From contig CAZHZT010000027.1 in the NCBI GenBank assembly GCA_964537285.1, forward strand, positions 1 to 53,453: DNA of 53,453 nucleotides, given 5' to 3'. Under the pieces are notes generated by a model. That model had not been told where the DNA came from. It did not search any database and saw nothing but the letters and a program-made list of their open reading frames with translations. Position 1 is the stretch's first letter, and each line of letters opens with the position of its first letter. Positions 27,584 to 36,328 of the stretch are shown here, piece after piece. The stretch is from CAZHZT01 sp964537285. GTDB taxonomy: Bacteria; Bacteroidota; Bacteroidia; Chitinophagales; Saprospiraceae. The position numbers and the translations under genes are program-made.

Positions 27584-27942
27584 TGGAAGAATGGGAGTTA
27601 GATTTTGAATGGCTTAAAATTCGGCACTTCATCAAGGATACTTTTAATCGCGAAGCCCTTCCAGACCTGGATGCGATCCTGTTTTTAATCGGTGTTCAGG
27701 AGCTGGGGTCATTAAAAGCTCGTTATACAAAAGAGGAAAAGCAAGACTTAATGCATATTGCCGTCTGTAAATTACTTAGCTTTGATGGCTATTATAAGTT
27801 TTACGGACTGGATCAGGAAGGTTGGCCGCACTACAAAGCAGTTACTCCCTTAAAAACTTCAGGAATAAAAGAACAGGAGCGCTTGTTAAAGGAAAAGGTG
27901 GTTCAGTACTTTAAAGAGCAAGGGGTTTTAGATGAAGGGTAA
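27583..27942 (+). CDS. Hypothetical protein translationally coupled to lgt
   Basis: 119 residues from the ATG that overlaps the lgt stop (TAATG at 27581-27585). A longer open frame back to 27541 overlaps lgt, making the coupled start preferable. Sequence begins MEEWELDFEWLKIRHFIKDTF and is helical, with FLIGVQELGSLKARYTKEEKQDLMHIAV and a Trp/Pro segment GWPHYKAVTPL. No known motif or signal peptide. The overlap argues for an operon with lgt. Confidence 0.8.
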   Translation: MEEWELDFEWLKIRHFIKDTFNREALPDLDAILFLIGVQELGSLKARYTKEEKQDLMHIAVCKLLSFDGYYKFYGLDQEGWPHYKAVTPLKTSGIKEQERLLKEKVVQYFKEQGVLDEG

Positions 27943-28133
27943 AAATAAACACGCCTACGGCGCGATATTTCCTTTTTGACGGGCTCTGAAACCAATTTAC
28001 GCCGCTTCGCGGCGGTATTTTCTTTTGAGGGAGGCCGAAAGGGCTATTTTGCTTCGTAAAATAGCCCTTTCGCCCCCCTCAAAAAAGGATTTCGCGCCGT
28101 AGGCACATTTATTTTTCAAAGCGAAAATCGCTG
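27941..28133. repeat. R2 repeat copy 3: three-hairpin element
   Basis: Contains the same parts as 5394-5563 and 10921-11078: cgccgcttcgcggcg, the central stem with gccgaaagggctattttgc and TTC loop (28024-28083, two mismatches), and gcgccgtaggcac. Here the left flank (aaataaacacgcctacggcg) is an inverted copy of the right flank, so a long outer stem forms as well. It lies between two plus-strand units. Confidence 0.83.
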
Positions 28134-28187
28134 GTAAAATACTTGAGGAATATTAAATTCATTTATATTATAAAATAAAATAGATCG

Positions 28188-28844
28188 ATGAGAAAGATTG
28201 CTTTATTAACCCTTTCGGCTTTATTGATAGTTTCTTCACTAAACCTCGTTTCTTGTGGAGACGGCAACACCTATGCAGAGATTGAAACAGAGTATGGGAA
28301 AATGAAAGTCAAGCTTTACAACTCCACACCTAAACACAGAGATAATTTCATAAAGCTTACTAAGGAAGGATTCTACGATGGCCTATTGTTCCATCGTATA
28401 GTTAAAAACTTCATGATCCAAGGCGGTGATCCAAACTCAAAAAATGCTACTCCCGATCAGCGACTAGGAATGGGAGAGCCAGGTTACACCCTAGATGCCG
28501 AAATTGGAGCCAGACACTTCAAAGGTGCCCTTTCTGCCGCTCGAACCGGTGATGATGTCAACCCGGAAAGAAAGTCTTCAGGTTCTCAGTTTTATGTTGT
28601 TCAGGGGCAGCCATTAAGCGAGGCACAATTAAATCAGTTAGAACAGCGGTTTAACTTGAATTATACTCCGGAGGAACGTCAACGCTACATGGAAGAAGGA
28701 GGAACGCCCTTTCTAGATAATCAGTATACCGTATTTGGGGAAGTGGTCGAAGGCTTGGATGTGATTGATAAAATTGCTAACGTACCCGTCAGGGGTGAAC
28801 GACCTGTTAAAGATGTGAAAATGACGGTTAAGATTGTAAAGTAA
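28188..28844 (+). CDS. Cyclophilin-type peptidyl-prolyl isomerase, lipoprotein
   Basis: 218 residues. Lipoprotein signal MRKIALLTLSALLIVSSLNLVSC ends in a lipobox (LVSC, Cys23). The cyclophilin core shows YNSTPKHRDNFIKL, FHRIVKNFMIQGGDP (active-site Arg in FHR), and GSQFYVVQG, and the longer insert LSEAQLNQLEQRFNLNYTPEE common to Bacteroidota cyclophilins. It would assist proline isomerisation of exported proteins on the periplasmic face. A paralogue follows after 19 bp. Confidence 0.92.
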   Translation: MRKIALLTLSALLIVSSLNLVSCGDGNTYAEIETEYGKMKVKLYNSTPKHRDNFIKLTKEGFYDGLLFHRIVKNFMIQGGDPNSKNATPDQRLGMGEPGYTLDAEIGARHFKGALSAARTGDDVNPERKSSGSQFYVVQGQPLSEAQLNQLEQRFNLNYTPEERQRYMEEGGTPFLDNQYTVFGEVVEGLDVIDKIANVPVRGERPVKDVKMTVKIVK

Positions 28845-28863
28845 AGAACAACCTCTATATTTT

Positions 28864-29760
28864 ATGAAAAATTTGTTATCCAGAATATTGCCATTCATTG
28901 GGCTTGTAGCCATTATAAGCAGTTGTGGAAAACCCATGGCGTCTTTCACTTACGAGAAAACGGGCGAGCAAGCCCCTGTAGAAGTAGAATTCAATAATCA
29001 ATCGAAGCGTGCAGAAAGTTACTCATGGGATTTTGGTGACGGGAATACATCTGATGAGGCTTCGCCATTACATCAATACACCACTTCGGGCCAGTATACG
29101 ATCGTACTTACTGCCAAAAAAGGTAAAAAATCGACCATTTCTCAGAAAGAAATCACCATTGACGCTCCAGAGAAATGTTTAGTAGAGATTGAAACATCTT
29201 TTGGCAAAATGACCGTATTGCTCTATGATTCTACACCTCAGCATAGAGATAATTTCATTAAACTAGCAGAAGATAAGTTTTTTGATGATTTACTTTTCCA
29301 TCGAGTTATTCAGGGATTCATGGTACAAGGTGGCGATCCGGATTCACGCAATGCCAGGAAAGGAGCACGCCTGGGCATGGGAGGTCCGGGCTATACCCTT
29401 CCTGCAGAATTTGTCGACTCACTCGTCCATGTGAAAGGGGTTCTGTCAGCCGCTCGAATGGGTGACCAGGTTAATCCTGAAAAAAAATCTTCGGGCTCCC
29501 AGTTTTATATCGTACAAGGAGGCCCCGTAACGGAGGAAACGCTTAGTATCATTGAGGCCAGAAAAGGCTTTAGATATACAAAAGCGCAGCGCGAAGCTTA
29601 CGCCAAGCTTGGTGGAACACCGCACTTGGACAGAGATTATACCATCTTTGGAAAAGTTATTGAAGGCATGGATGTAATCGATAAAATAGCTGCTGTAAAA
29701 AAAGACCGTTCAGACCGGCCGTTGGAAGATGTAAAAATGAAAATACGCGTGATAAAATAA
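28864..29760 (+). CDS. PKD-domain cyclophilin-type peptidyl-prolyl isomerase, lipoprotein
   Basis: 298 residues. Signal MKNLLSRILPFIGLVAIISSC with lipobox Cys near residue 21. A PKD domain spans about residues 28-100 (SYSWDFGDGNTSDEASPLHQYTTSGQYTIVLTAK). The cyclophilin domain (about 105-298) has FHRVIQGFMVQGGDP and GSQFYIVQG. It is a tandem paralogue of the preceding gene, with the PKD domain added. Joint operon is likely. Confidence 0.9.
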   Translation: MKNLLSRILPFIGLVAIISSCGKPMASFTYEKTGEQAPVEVEFNNQSKRAESYSWDFGDGNTSDEASPLHQYTTSGQYTIVLTAKKGKKSTISQKEITIDAPEKCLVEIETSFGKMTVLLYDSTPQHRDNFIKLAEDKFFDDLLFHRVIQGFMVQGGDPDSRNARKGARLGMGGPGYTLPAEFVDSLVHVKGVLSAARMGDQVNPEKKSSGSQFYIVQGGPVTEETLSIIEARKGFRYTKAQREAYAKLGGTPHLDRDYTIFGKVIEGMDVIDKIAAVKKDRSDRPLEDVKMKIRVIK

Positions 29761-29808
29761 TTGCGGGAAAAAATATATATTTAGGGGTCTGCTCAAAAAG
29801 TAAGGCAT

Positions 29809-29830
29809 TGTCCACAATGTGGATTTTTTT
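29809..29830 (+). terminator. Terminator-like hairpin with T tract
   Basis: gtccacaatgtggat forms a 6-bp stem followed by seven T. It ends about 70 bp after the PKD-cyclophilin stop codon and fits a Rho-independent terminator. A surrounding longer repeat (gtctgctc ... gggcaggc) may extend it. Confidence 0.55.
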
Positions 29831-29862
29831 GGGCAGGCTCAGAACCATATAGTATTTTTAAA

Positions 29863-29954
29863 TTCTTTGACAAATTGTGTGGAACTTCAAACATGAGCCA
29901 TCCCGAAAATTCGGGATGGCTCATGTTTGAAGTTCCACACAATTTGTCAAAGAA
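29863..29954. repeat. R1 repeat with R4 core
   Basis: R1 arms (ttctttgacaaattgtgtgg and complement) enclose the R4 palindrome (acatgagccatcccgaa) rather than the core in other R1 copies. The whole 92 bp is a near-perfect palindrome, and it starts about 100 bp after the cyclophilin stop codon and 36 bp before the kinase start. Confidence 0.85.
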
Positions 29955-29989
29955 CGTATATTTTTTCCTGCAATTTAGAATCTTTTAAA

Positions 29990-30742
29990 ATGAATACAAA
30001 ATCAGCTGTTCTCGGCATAGACGTCGGAGGAACCAATGTAAAAGGGGCATTGGTGGATATCAATACGGGACAACTTCAGTCAGAGAAAATTACCTTTCCT
30101 ACGAGTCCTTCCACTCCGGAGGGCATTGCTCATCAATTCGCCAAAATCGTAAAACAACTTGACTATCAAGGCCCTATAGGTTGTGGGTTTCCTGCCGTAG
30201 TGAAGAATGGTACTATCCATACGGCAGCTAATATTGATGACAGCTGGATTGGAACTGACTCCCATAGCATTTTTGAAGAAGCCTCTAAATGCCCCGTGTT
30301 CACGCTCAATGATGCGGATGCTGCCGGGATGGCTGAAATGAAATTAGGTGCGGAAAAAGACCATCAGGAAGGAGCCGTTCTTTTAATTACTATCGGAACA
30401 GGCCTAGGGTCTGCCCTTTTTTACAATGGTCAATTATACCCAAATACAGAACTGGGGCATATCGAGTTTAAAGGAATGAATGCAGAGCACTATGCCTCCG
30501 GAGCTGTTATAAAAAGAGAAGGCCTTGAGTTACTTGAATGGGCTGAGCGTTTTAATGAATACCTATTGCACGTTGACTTTATACTGCGCCCTGATTTCAT
30601 CATCCTGGGAGGTGGTGTTTGTACACGTTTTGACGAATTTAAGCATTTGATCACCGTAAAAACGCCCTGTAAAGTAGCCAAATTTTACAACGATTCCGGC
30701 ATAATCGGCGCAGCCATGTTTGCTCACCATTCTATAAAATAA
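29990..30742 (+). CDS. ROK family kinase, probable polyphosphate glucokinase
   Basis: 250 residues from the ATG at 29990. The open frame back to 29927 runs through the R1 repeat, so it is not used. ATP/phosphate motif GIDVGGTNVKG (about residues 9-19), NDADAAGMAE (catalytic Asp), IGTGLGSALFYNGQLYPNTELGHIEF. The short size and the PNTELGH pattern fit polyphosphate-dependent glucokinases. It would phosphorylate glucose, using polyphosphate or ATP; the phosphoryl donor is inferred from similarity only. The hydrolase-OsmC gene follows after 8 bp. Confidence 0.82.
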   Translation: MNTKSAVLGIDVGGTNVKGALVDINTGQLQSEKITFPTSPSTPEGIAHQFAKIVKQLDYQGPIGCGFPAVVKNGTIHTAANIDDSWIGTDSHSIFEEASKCPVFTLNDADAAGMAEMKLGAEKDHQEGAVLLITIGTGLGSALFYNGQLYPNTELGHIEFKGMNAEHYASGAVIKREGLELLEWAERFNEYLLHVDFILRPDFIILGGGVCTRFDEFKHLITVKTPCKVAKFYNDSGIIGAAMFAHHSIK

Positions 30743-30750
30743 TACCCAAG

Positions 30751-31974
30751 ATGAGGTCTCAAAAAATTAGCTTCCAGAACAATTCAGGGGTGAAACTTTC
30801 CGCTAAACTCGAACTTCCAGCGGATCGCCACCCATATACTTGTGCTATTTTTGCACATTGCTTCACTTGCAGTAAAAACCTGGGAGCAGCAAGAAATATT
30901 AGTAGTGCTCTGACCACCAACGGAATCGCAGTGCTTCGCTTTGATTTCACAGGCCTTGGTGATAGCGAAGGTGCATTTGAAGAATCCAATTTTTCCACCA
31001 ATATTGAAGACCTTTTAGCTGCCGCAGCTTATCTGGAAACGCACTTCGAATCCCCATCCATTTTCATTGGGCACTCTTTAGGGGGCGCTGCAGTCGTCTT
31101 TGCTGCTTCGCAAATCCCTAGCATTCAGGCCGTCGCTACTATTGGTGCTCCGGCCGACCCTGAGCACGTTCAACACCTCTTAAAAGAAGGAATTGACGAA
31201 ATTGAAAAATCAGGAGAAGCTACCGTAGATATCGGAGGGCGGCCTTTCAAAATTAAGAAACAGTTCCTCGAAGATATTCGCAGCAGAAACATGGAGGATG
31301 TGCTAAAAAATCTCCGCAAAGCCATCCTCGTACTTCATTCGCCACAAGATAAAACGGTAAGTATTGGGAACGCTGCCAAGATATACAATACAGCCTTTCA
31401 CCCTAAAAGTTTTATCTCCCTGGACGGAGCAGATCACTTGCTTTCTGATAAAAAAGATTCTCTCTACGCTGGTGAAATGATCGCCAGCTGGGTAAAACGC
31501 TACGTTTCTTTCCCCGAAGAACGCTTATTAAAATCGGACAAAGAGGTAGTCGCTCAATTAGGTAATGACGGATATAAAACAGAGATTAAAGCAGGCCGCC
31601 ACGGACTGATTGCTGATGAACCGCTTTCCGTAGGAGGCACTGACTTAGGGCCTTCACCCTATCAACTCTTGAGTGCAGCGCTCGGTGCCTGTACCGTAAT
31701 GACCATGCAGATGTACGCCCGCCGCAAAAAATGGGACCTTCAGGAAGTTACAGTCCATATAGACCATAGCAAAGATTATGTTAAGGATTGTGAAGCCGTC
31801 GATAATCCCAAAAGTAAAATCGATCATTTTGACCGTGAGCTGGAAATCGAGGGCGATCTCAGCGACGAGCAGAAAAACCGACTTCTTGAAATTGCTGACC
31901 GTTGCCCGGTACACAAAACCCTGCACAGTGAAGTAGTTATCAAAACCACATTGAGAAAAGGAGATGACAAGTAA
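30751..31974 (+). CDS. Bifunctional alpha/beta hydrolase and OsmC family protein
   Basis: 407 residues in two domains. Residues about 1-250 are an alpha/beta hydrolase with nucleophile motif GHSLGGAA and a DGADHL motif with the catalytic His. Residues 265-407 are OsmC-like: GTDLGPSPYQLLSAALGACTVMTM, containing the peroxidatic Cys, and DRCPVHKTL with the resolving Cys. OsmC proteins detoxify organic hydroperoxides; the fusion may act on lipid-like esters or peroxides. The gene overlaps the next by 11 bp, implying translational coupling. Confidence 0.92.
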   Translation: MRSQKISFQNNSGVKLSAKLELPADRHPYTCAIFAHCFTCSKNLGAARNISSALTTNGIAVLRFDFTGLGDSEGAFEESNFSTNIEDLLAAAAYLETHFESPSIFIGHSLGGAAVVFAASQIPSIQAVATIGAPADPEHVQHLLKEGIDEIEKSGEATVDIGGRPFKIKKQFLEDIRSRNMEDVLKNLRKAILVLHSPQDKTVSIGNAAKIYNTAFHPKSFISLDGADHLLSDKKDSLYAGEMIASWVKRYVSFPEERLLKSDKEVVAQLGNDGYKTEIKAGRHGLIADEPLSVGGTDLGPSPYQLLSAALGACTVMTMQMYARRKKWDLQEVTVHIDHSKDYVKDCEAVDNPKSKIDHFDRELEIEGDLSDEQKNRLLEIADRCPVHKTLHSEVVIKTTLRKGDDK

Positions 31975-33040
31975 TCCGGACTGGTTGCAAATACGCGAAC
32001 AATTCCCTGTATTTAAAGAACAAACGTTTTTAAATACAGCGGCCAATGGCCTCCTACCCTTATCTACTACGGAGTTTATGAGGGATCATTACCTGATGTT
32101 TGCGCATAAAGGAAGCTATGCCGCGGATGAATGCCGGGACCAAATAGAAAATGTTCGCTCTCGCATTGCCAGTATGATTAATGCCGAACCGGAAGAAATT
32201 GCTTTCATTCCAAACGTTTCTAGCGGGATGCACTATCTGGCGCGAACCTTTTCAGAATTGAGAGAGATAAGTATGATGGAGGATGATTTTCCAACGGTTC
32301 GCTCCGCCTGGGAACTTTTTCCTTACAAGGTTCATTATTTTCAATCCGATTCCAAGGGAGTTATTCATCCCGAAACCATTTTATCCACTCCCTCAAAGAT
32401 CCTGGCTATCAGCCATGTACAATGGCATACCGGCTTTAAACTAGACGTTGAGGAAGTAGGCGACACCTGCCGCTCCAAAGATCAGATCTTTATATTGGAT
32501 GCGACTCAATCTTTAGGAAATACCTATATTGACGTTAATGCACATAAAATAGATGCGCTCCTTGCCAGTAGTTACAAATGGTTGATTGGAGGATATGGCT
32601 GTGCTGTTTTATACCTGAGCAAGAAACTACTGGATCGCTTCCCGGTTCGTTTAAACTGGAACTATTATGAAGAGGAAGGCCAGCTGTTCCCTGATGCTCG
32701 CAGGTTTGAATTCGGGCACGAGCGCTCACATGATGTTATTCGGCTCGGCGAAGGCATCAGATTCATGGAAAACATTGGATTTGACCAGATCTATGGCCGG
32801 GTAACAAGCTTAAATCACTATCTTCGAGATCAATTGAAGAGCATCAATATACCCGTAGTTTCTGGTTTTACATCAAAAAACCAATCAACACTTACGATTA
32901 TCCCCGGAAACAAAGCTTTGAATGACCAACTGCGGAAAAATGGGATAATAACGTCTTTGAGAGGTCAAGGGATTAGAGTATCCCTGCATTTTTACAATAA
33001 TGAAAATGATATTGATCGATTGATCCATAATATTCAGTAA
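31964..33040 (+). CDS. Class V aminotransferase-fold PLP enzyme
   Basis: 358 residues. The class V PLP-dependent fold shows FLNTAANGLLPL near the start, FILDATQSLGNTYIDV with the PLP-binding Asp, and SYKWLIGGYGCAVLY with the Schiff-base Lys. No iron-sulfur scaffold motif, so not a clear IscS/SufS. It may be a cysteine desulfurase-like or aminotransferase enzyme; the substrate cannot be inferred. Overlap with the hydrolase gene puts it in one unit. Confidence 0.85.
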   Translation: MTSNPDWLQIREQFPVFKEQTFLNTAANGLLPLSTTEFMRDHYLMFAHKGSYAADECRDQIENVRSRIASMINAEPEEIAFIPNVSSGMHYLARTFSELREISMMEDDFPTVRSAWELFPYKVHYFQSDSKGVIHPETILSTPSKILAISHVQWHTGFKLDVEEVGDTCRSKDQIFILDATQSLGNTYIDVNAHKIDALLASSYKWLIGGYGCAVLYLSKKLLDRFPVRLNWNYYEEEGQLFPDARRFEFGHERSHDVIRLGEGIRFMENIGFDQIYGRVTSLNHYLRDQLKSINIPVVSGFTSKNQSTLTIIPGNKALNDQLRKNGIITSLRGQGIRVSLHFYNNENDIDRLIHNIQ

Positions 33041-33046
33041 TTTTTC

Positions 33047-33071
33047 TTCTTTGAAAAATTGTGTGGAACTT
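33047..33071. repeat. R1 half element
   Basis: The sequence ttctttgaaaaattgtgtgg followed by aactt matches one R1 arm with one change. It sits in the 41-bp spacer before the mpg start codon. No inverted partner is present. Confidence 0.6.
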
Positions 33072-33081
33072 AATTTTTTAA

Positions 33082-33726
33082 ATGGCTTTACCCGATTCCT
33101 TAATCGATAGAAAGAAGCAATATGCTTTAAAAGATGATTTTTACACACAAAAAGATGTGGTAAAACTCAGTCGGCAATTACTGGGCAAACAATTAGTCAC
33201 TTACTTTGATAATCAATTGACCTCCGGAATTATCGTAGAAACAGAAGCCTACAGAGGCCCCGATGATAAAGCCTGTCATGCTCATATGAACCGCTATACC
33301 AAACGGACAAAAGTGATGTTTGAAAAAGGCGGAAAAGCTTATATTTATCTTTGCTATGGCATCCATCATTTATTCAATGTAGTGACTGCGAAAGAAAATA
33401 TGCCCCATGCAGTACTTGTCCGGGCAGTAGAACCTAAAGAAAATACCGATGTCATGCTTAGCCGCAGAAACATGCCTCATTTAAAACCACAATTAACGGC
33501 GGGTCCTGGCGTTCTATCCAAGGCCCTGGGGATTACAAAAGCCTTTTCGGGTATTGATATGGCACAGCCAAAAAGTCCCATTTGGATTGAAGACCGCGGC
33601 CAACAATTTTCTGATGAAGAAATTATTGCCAGCCCCAGAGTAGGAATTGGTTATGCAGAAGAATGTGTCGATTGGCCTTGGCGCTTTCGGGTGAAAAATT
33701 CAAAGTGGACGAGCAAAGCAAAGTAG
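33082..33726 (+). CDS. DNA-3-methyladenine glycosylase (MPG family)
   Basis: 214 residues. The AAG/MPG fold has VETEAYRGPDDKACHAH with catalytic Glu, then YLCYGIHHLFNVVT and VLVRAVEP. It removes alkylated purines, starting base excision repair. Length and motif order match the human-type AAG family rather than AlkA. It follows the PLP gene with 41 bp between and is probably transcribed with it or from the R1-bearing spacer. Confidence 0.93.
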   Translation: MALPDSLIDRKKQYALKDDFYTQKDVVKLSRQLLGKQLVTYFDNQLTSGIIVETEAYRGPDDKACHAHMNRYTKRTKVMFEKGGKAYIYLCYGIHHLFNVVTAKENMPHAVLVRAVEPKENTDVMLSRRNMPHLKPQLTAGPGVLSKALGITKAFSGIDMAQPKSPIWIEDRGQQFSDEEIIASPRVGIGYAEECVDWPWRFRVKNSKWTSKAK

Positions 33727-33775
33727 GAGAAAAGAATAAAAGATAAATATTTCAGCATTTAAATAAACGAACGGC

Positions 33776-35122
33776 ATGCATCGAATTTTCATTGGGCTAT
33801 TTTTACTCAGCTCTTTCATTTTAAAGGGTCAAAACGGGCAAGAAGTATACGAAGACGATATATACACAGATAATATCAAATCTGTAAAACTTCACCTTGC
33901 AGGGATGCCCTTCTCCTACCCTATCATCCCACTCGGTTCGTCCAATTATCTTGAATTTTATTTCGATGACCTGGATCAGGAAAACGATTCCAAGAATTAT
34001 ACCTACAAAATTATCCATTGCAATGCCGATTGGACTCCCTCCAATCTTTCTGAATTGGAGTATATCGATGGCTTTACGGAAGATATAATCCGGGACTTTG
34101 ACTTTTCTTTCAACACCCGTACGCTATACACCAATTACCATTTGCAACTCCCCAACCCCAATATGCGCTGGACCAAATCGGGCAATTACCTACTCATGGT
34201 TTATGAAGATGAAAGTGAAAAACGATTGGTGATCACCCGAAGGTTTATGGTAGTGGAACGCTTATTCAAAATAGCCTCTCGTTTTTCTCCCGCCATCGGT
34301 TCCAAGTCACGCACCCACCATGAAATTGATTTCACCTTAAACCACAAGGGCTTTGACATTCGCAACCCAATGCTCGAAATAAAAGCTACGGTGCTACAGA
34401 ATGGTCGCTGGGATAATGCCCTTACGGACCTTCAACCATTATTCATTCGCAATGAAAGCCTGATCTTTGATTACCAGAATAAAATCAACTTTCCCGCCGG
34501 CAAAGAGTTTCGATTTGTAGACTGTCGAACCTTTCGATTTAAACCTGTAAGAGTATCCAGTATCCGGACGTTCAAGGACAGAATTGAATTCTATTTGATG
34601 AAAGATATTCCACGGGCTTCTGCAACCTATTTATTCAATTTTGATGTAAATGGTAACTTTATCATCCTTTCTGATGATAACTTCACCAGTATTACCAGCC
34701 AGAATAGCAGCGACAGCATCCCCAACTTATCCAGCCTCTCGGCCAGGGAATATAATCTGGATAACCTTCTGGAGTCAGAATATCCTTATGTGAACTTCAC
34801 ACTAGACGTCAATGAACCTTACTATGATCAGGACATCTACCTTTTTGGCGCCTTCACGGATTGGAAGATCAAACCTGAATTTCAAATGCAATATAATTCT
34901 GAAACAATGGAATATGTTGCTAACATCCAGTTAAAACAAGGTTACTACAATTACTATTATGCCGCTGTGCACGTTGACAAACCCAATAAAATTGACATGG
35001 ATCTCATCGAAGGTAATTGGTTCCAAACCGAAAATGATTATTGCATATTGGTTTATTACAGGCCTTTTGGTGCGCGTTATGATCGCCTGGTGGCGAGCAA
35101 GGTGATTAATTCGAATAGGTAA
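33776..35122 (+). CDS. Type IX secretion Plug-type protein (DUF5103)
   Basis: 448 residues. It has a signal peptide (MHRIFIGLFLLSSFILKG), N-terminal beta domain with YLEFYFDDLDQENDSKNYTYKIIHCNADWTPSNLSELEYIDGF, and a conserved C-terminal region ending ENDYCILVYYRPFGARYDRLVASKVINSNR. I recognise it as DUF5103, the Plug protein that binds the SprA outer-membrane channel in the type IX system. This links the window to T9SS, whose substrates occur at 22771 and 36479. Confidence 0.85.
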   Translation: MHRIFIGLFLLSSFILKGQNGQEVYEDDIYTDNIKSVKLHLAGMPFSYPIIPLGSSNYLEFYFDDLDQENDSKNYTYKIIHCNADWTPSNLSELEYIDGFTEDIIRDFDFSFNTRTLYTNYHLQLPNPNMRWTKSGNYLLMVYEDESEKRLVITRRFMVVERLFKIASRFSPAIGSKSRTHHEIDFTLNHKGFDIRNPMLEIKATVLQNGRWDNALTDLQPLFIRNESLIFDYQNKINFPAGKEFRFVDCRTFRFKPVRVSSIRTFKDRIEFYLMKDIPRASATYLFNFDVNGNFIILSDDNFTSITSQNSSDSIPNLSSLSAREYNLDNLLESEYPYVNFTLDVNEPYYDQDIYLFGAFTDWKIKPEFQMQYNSETMEYVANIQLKQGYYNYYYAAVHVDKPNKIDMDLIEGNWFQTENDYCILVYYRPFGARYDRLVASKVINSNR

Positions 35123-35123
35123 A

Positions 35124-35204
35124 AAAAGGAATATGTGCTTGTCCAAAACGTTGGTCTTTGCCAGAGGCAAAGACCAACGTTTTGGACAAGCATACATTCC
35201 TTTT
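35124..35204. terminator. 81-bp palindrome, convergent terminator
   Basis: Arms of 39 bp pair with two mismatches around a 3-nt loop (gcc aga ggc centre). It lies between the convergent Plug-type gene (stop 35122) and pdxA (stop 35210), starting one base after the former's stop. A and T tracts at the outer ends may support termination in both directions. Confidence 0.85.
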
Positions 35205-35209
35205 CCTCC

Positions 35210-36295
35210 TTATTCATCTTCCAGTGGCAATGCTTCATCCTCCTCCTGAGGCAGTTTAGCAGCGAGATTTTTATTGAGTGGATTGCTATGCATTTCAAGG
35301 TAATCCTTTCGCTTCCGTACAATATCGACGGCCATAAACAAAGCCTTTCTGAACGAAGAAGGATCGGCCATATTTTTGCCGGCAATTTCATAAGCAGTGC
35401 CATGGTCAGGAGAGGTACGAATGTAGGGCAGACCGGCAGTATAGTTCACACCATTGCCAAAGGAAAGTGCTTTGAACGGAATGAGCCCCTGATCGTGGTA
35501 CATCGCCAGGATGGCATCATATTTTTTGAAAGTAGAACTCCCAAAGAATCCATCAGCGGGAAAAGGCCCCATAACCATGATTCCCCCTTTTTTAGCCTCT
35601 ATAATTGCAGGGCGAATAATTTTCTCTTCTTCTTCTCCTATCACGCCGCTATCACCAGCATGAGGATTCAGGCCAAGTACTGCAATCGTAGGCCGTTCGA
35701 TACTGAAGTCGATTTTCAGCGTATCGTTCAAAATAGCCAGTTTCTTGCTGATTTTCTCCTTAGTAATCGCACTGGAAACATTTTTAATCGGCAAGTGATT
35801 GGTAACAAGCCCGATCCGGAGGTCTTCATTTACCATAAGCATAAGGCTCTCCTCGCTTTTCCACTTTTGAGTTAAGTACTCCGTATGGCCAGGAAACGGA
35901 AAATCCTCTTCTTTCATAGCTCCTTTATTTATCGGGGCAGTGACGATAGCATCAATAAACCCTTCTTGAAGATCAGAAGCTGCTTTATCCAGGGATTTGT
36001 AGGCATATTTCCCACTGTGCTCTGAGGCTTTTCCCAGGGTAATGCTGACATTTTCGGTCCAGCAATTCATTATATTGATCTTTTCTTCTTTGAAAGAATC
36101 ACCGCTTCTCATACCATGAAATGAAAACTCTTCAATCCCTACGATATTCTTATGGTAGGATACTACTTTAGAGGATCCGTATATGATTGGTAAACAATAA
36201 TCGAGAATTTTTTTATTGGCAAGTGTTTTTAAAATGACCTCCAGCCCGATTCCATTTATGTCTCCAATACTTATACCTAATTTTACTTTGCTCAT
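35210..36295 (-). CDS. pdxA: 4-hydroxythreonine-4-phosphate dehydrogenase
   Basis: 361 residues. PdxA motifs: GISIGDINGIGLEVILKTL, VTAPINKGAM, FPGHTEYL, MYHDQGLIPFK with metal-binding His residues, and YIRTSPDHGTAYEIAGKN. It oxidises 4-phosphohydroxy-L-threonine in pyridoxal phosphate synthesis. No other pdx gene is adjacent; the T9SS gene upstream is separated by a palindrome. Confidence 0.95.
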   Translation of the reverse strand: MSKVKLGISIGDINGIGLEVILKTLANKKILDYCLPIIYGSSKVVSYHKNIVGIEEFSFHGMRSGDSFKEEKINIMNCWTENVSITLGKASEHSGKYAYKSLDKAASDLQEGFIDAIVTAPINKGAMKEEDFPFPGHTEYLTQKWKSEESLMLMVNEDLRIGLVTNHLPIKNVSSAITKEKISKKLAILNDTLKIDFSIERPTIAVLGLNPHAGDSGVIGEEEEKIIRPAIIEAKKGGIMVMGPFPADGFFGSSTFKKYDAILAMYHDQGLIPFKALSFGNGVNYTAGLPYIRTSPDHGTAYEIAGKNMADPSSFRKALFMAVDIVRKRKDYLEMHSNPLNKNLAAKLPQEEDEALPLEDE

Positions 36296-36328
36296 ATTTG
36301 CTTTGTAATCGGTTTAGTTATTACGGTA

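Noticed and set aside
35135..35875. Open frame of 246 codons on the plus strand across the end of pdxA
   Set aside because: It overlaps pdxA antisense and starts inside the convergent palindrome; pdxA motifs fix the real strand.
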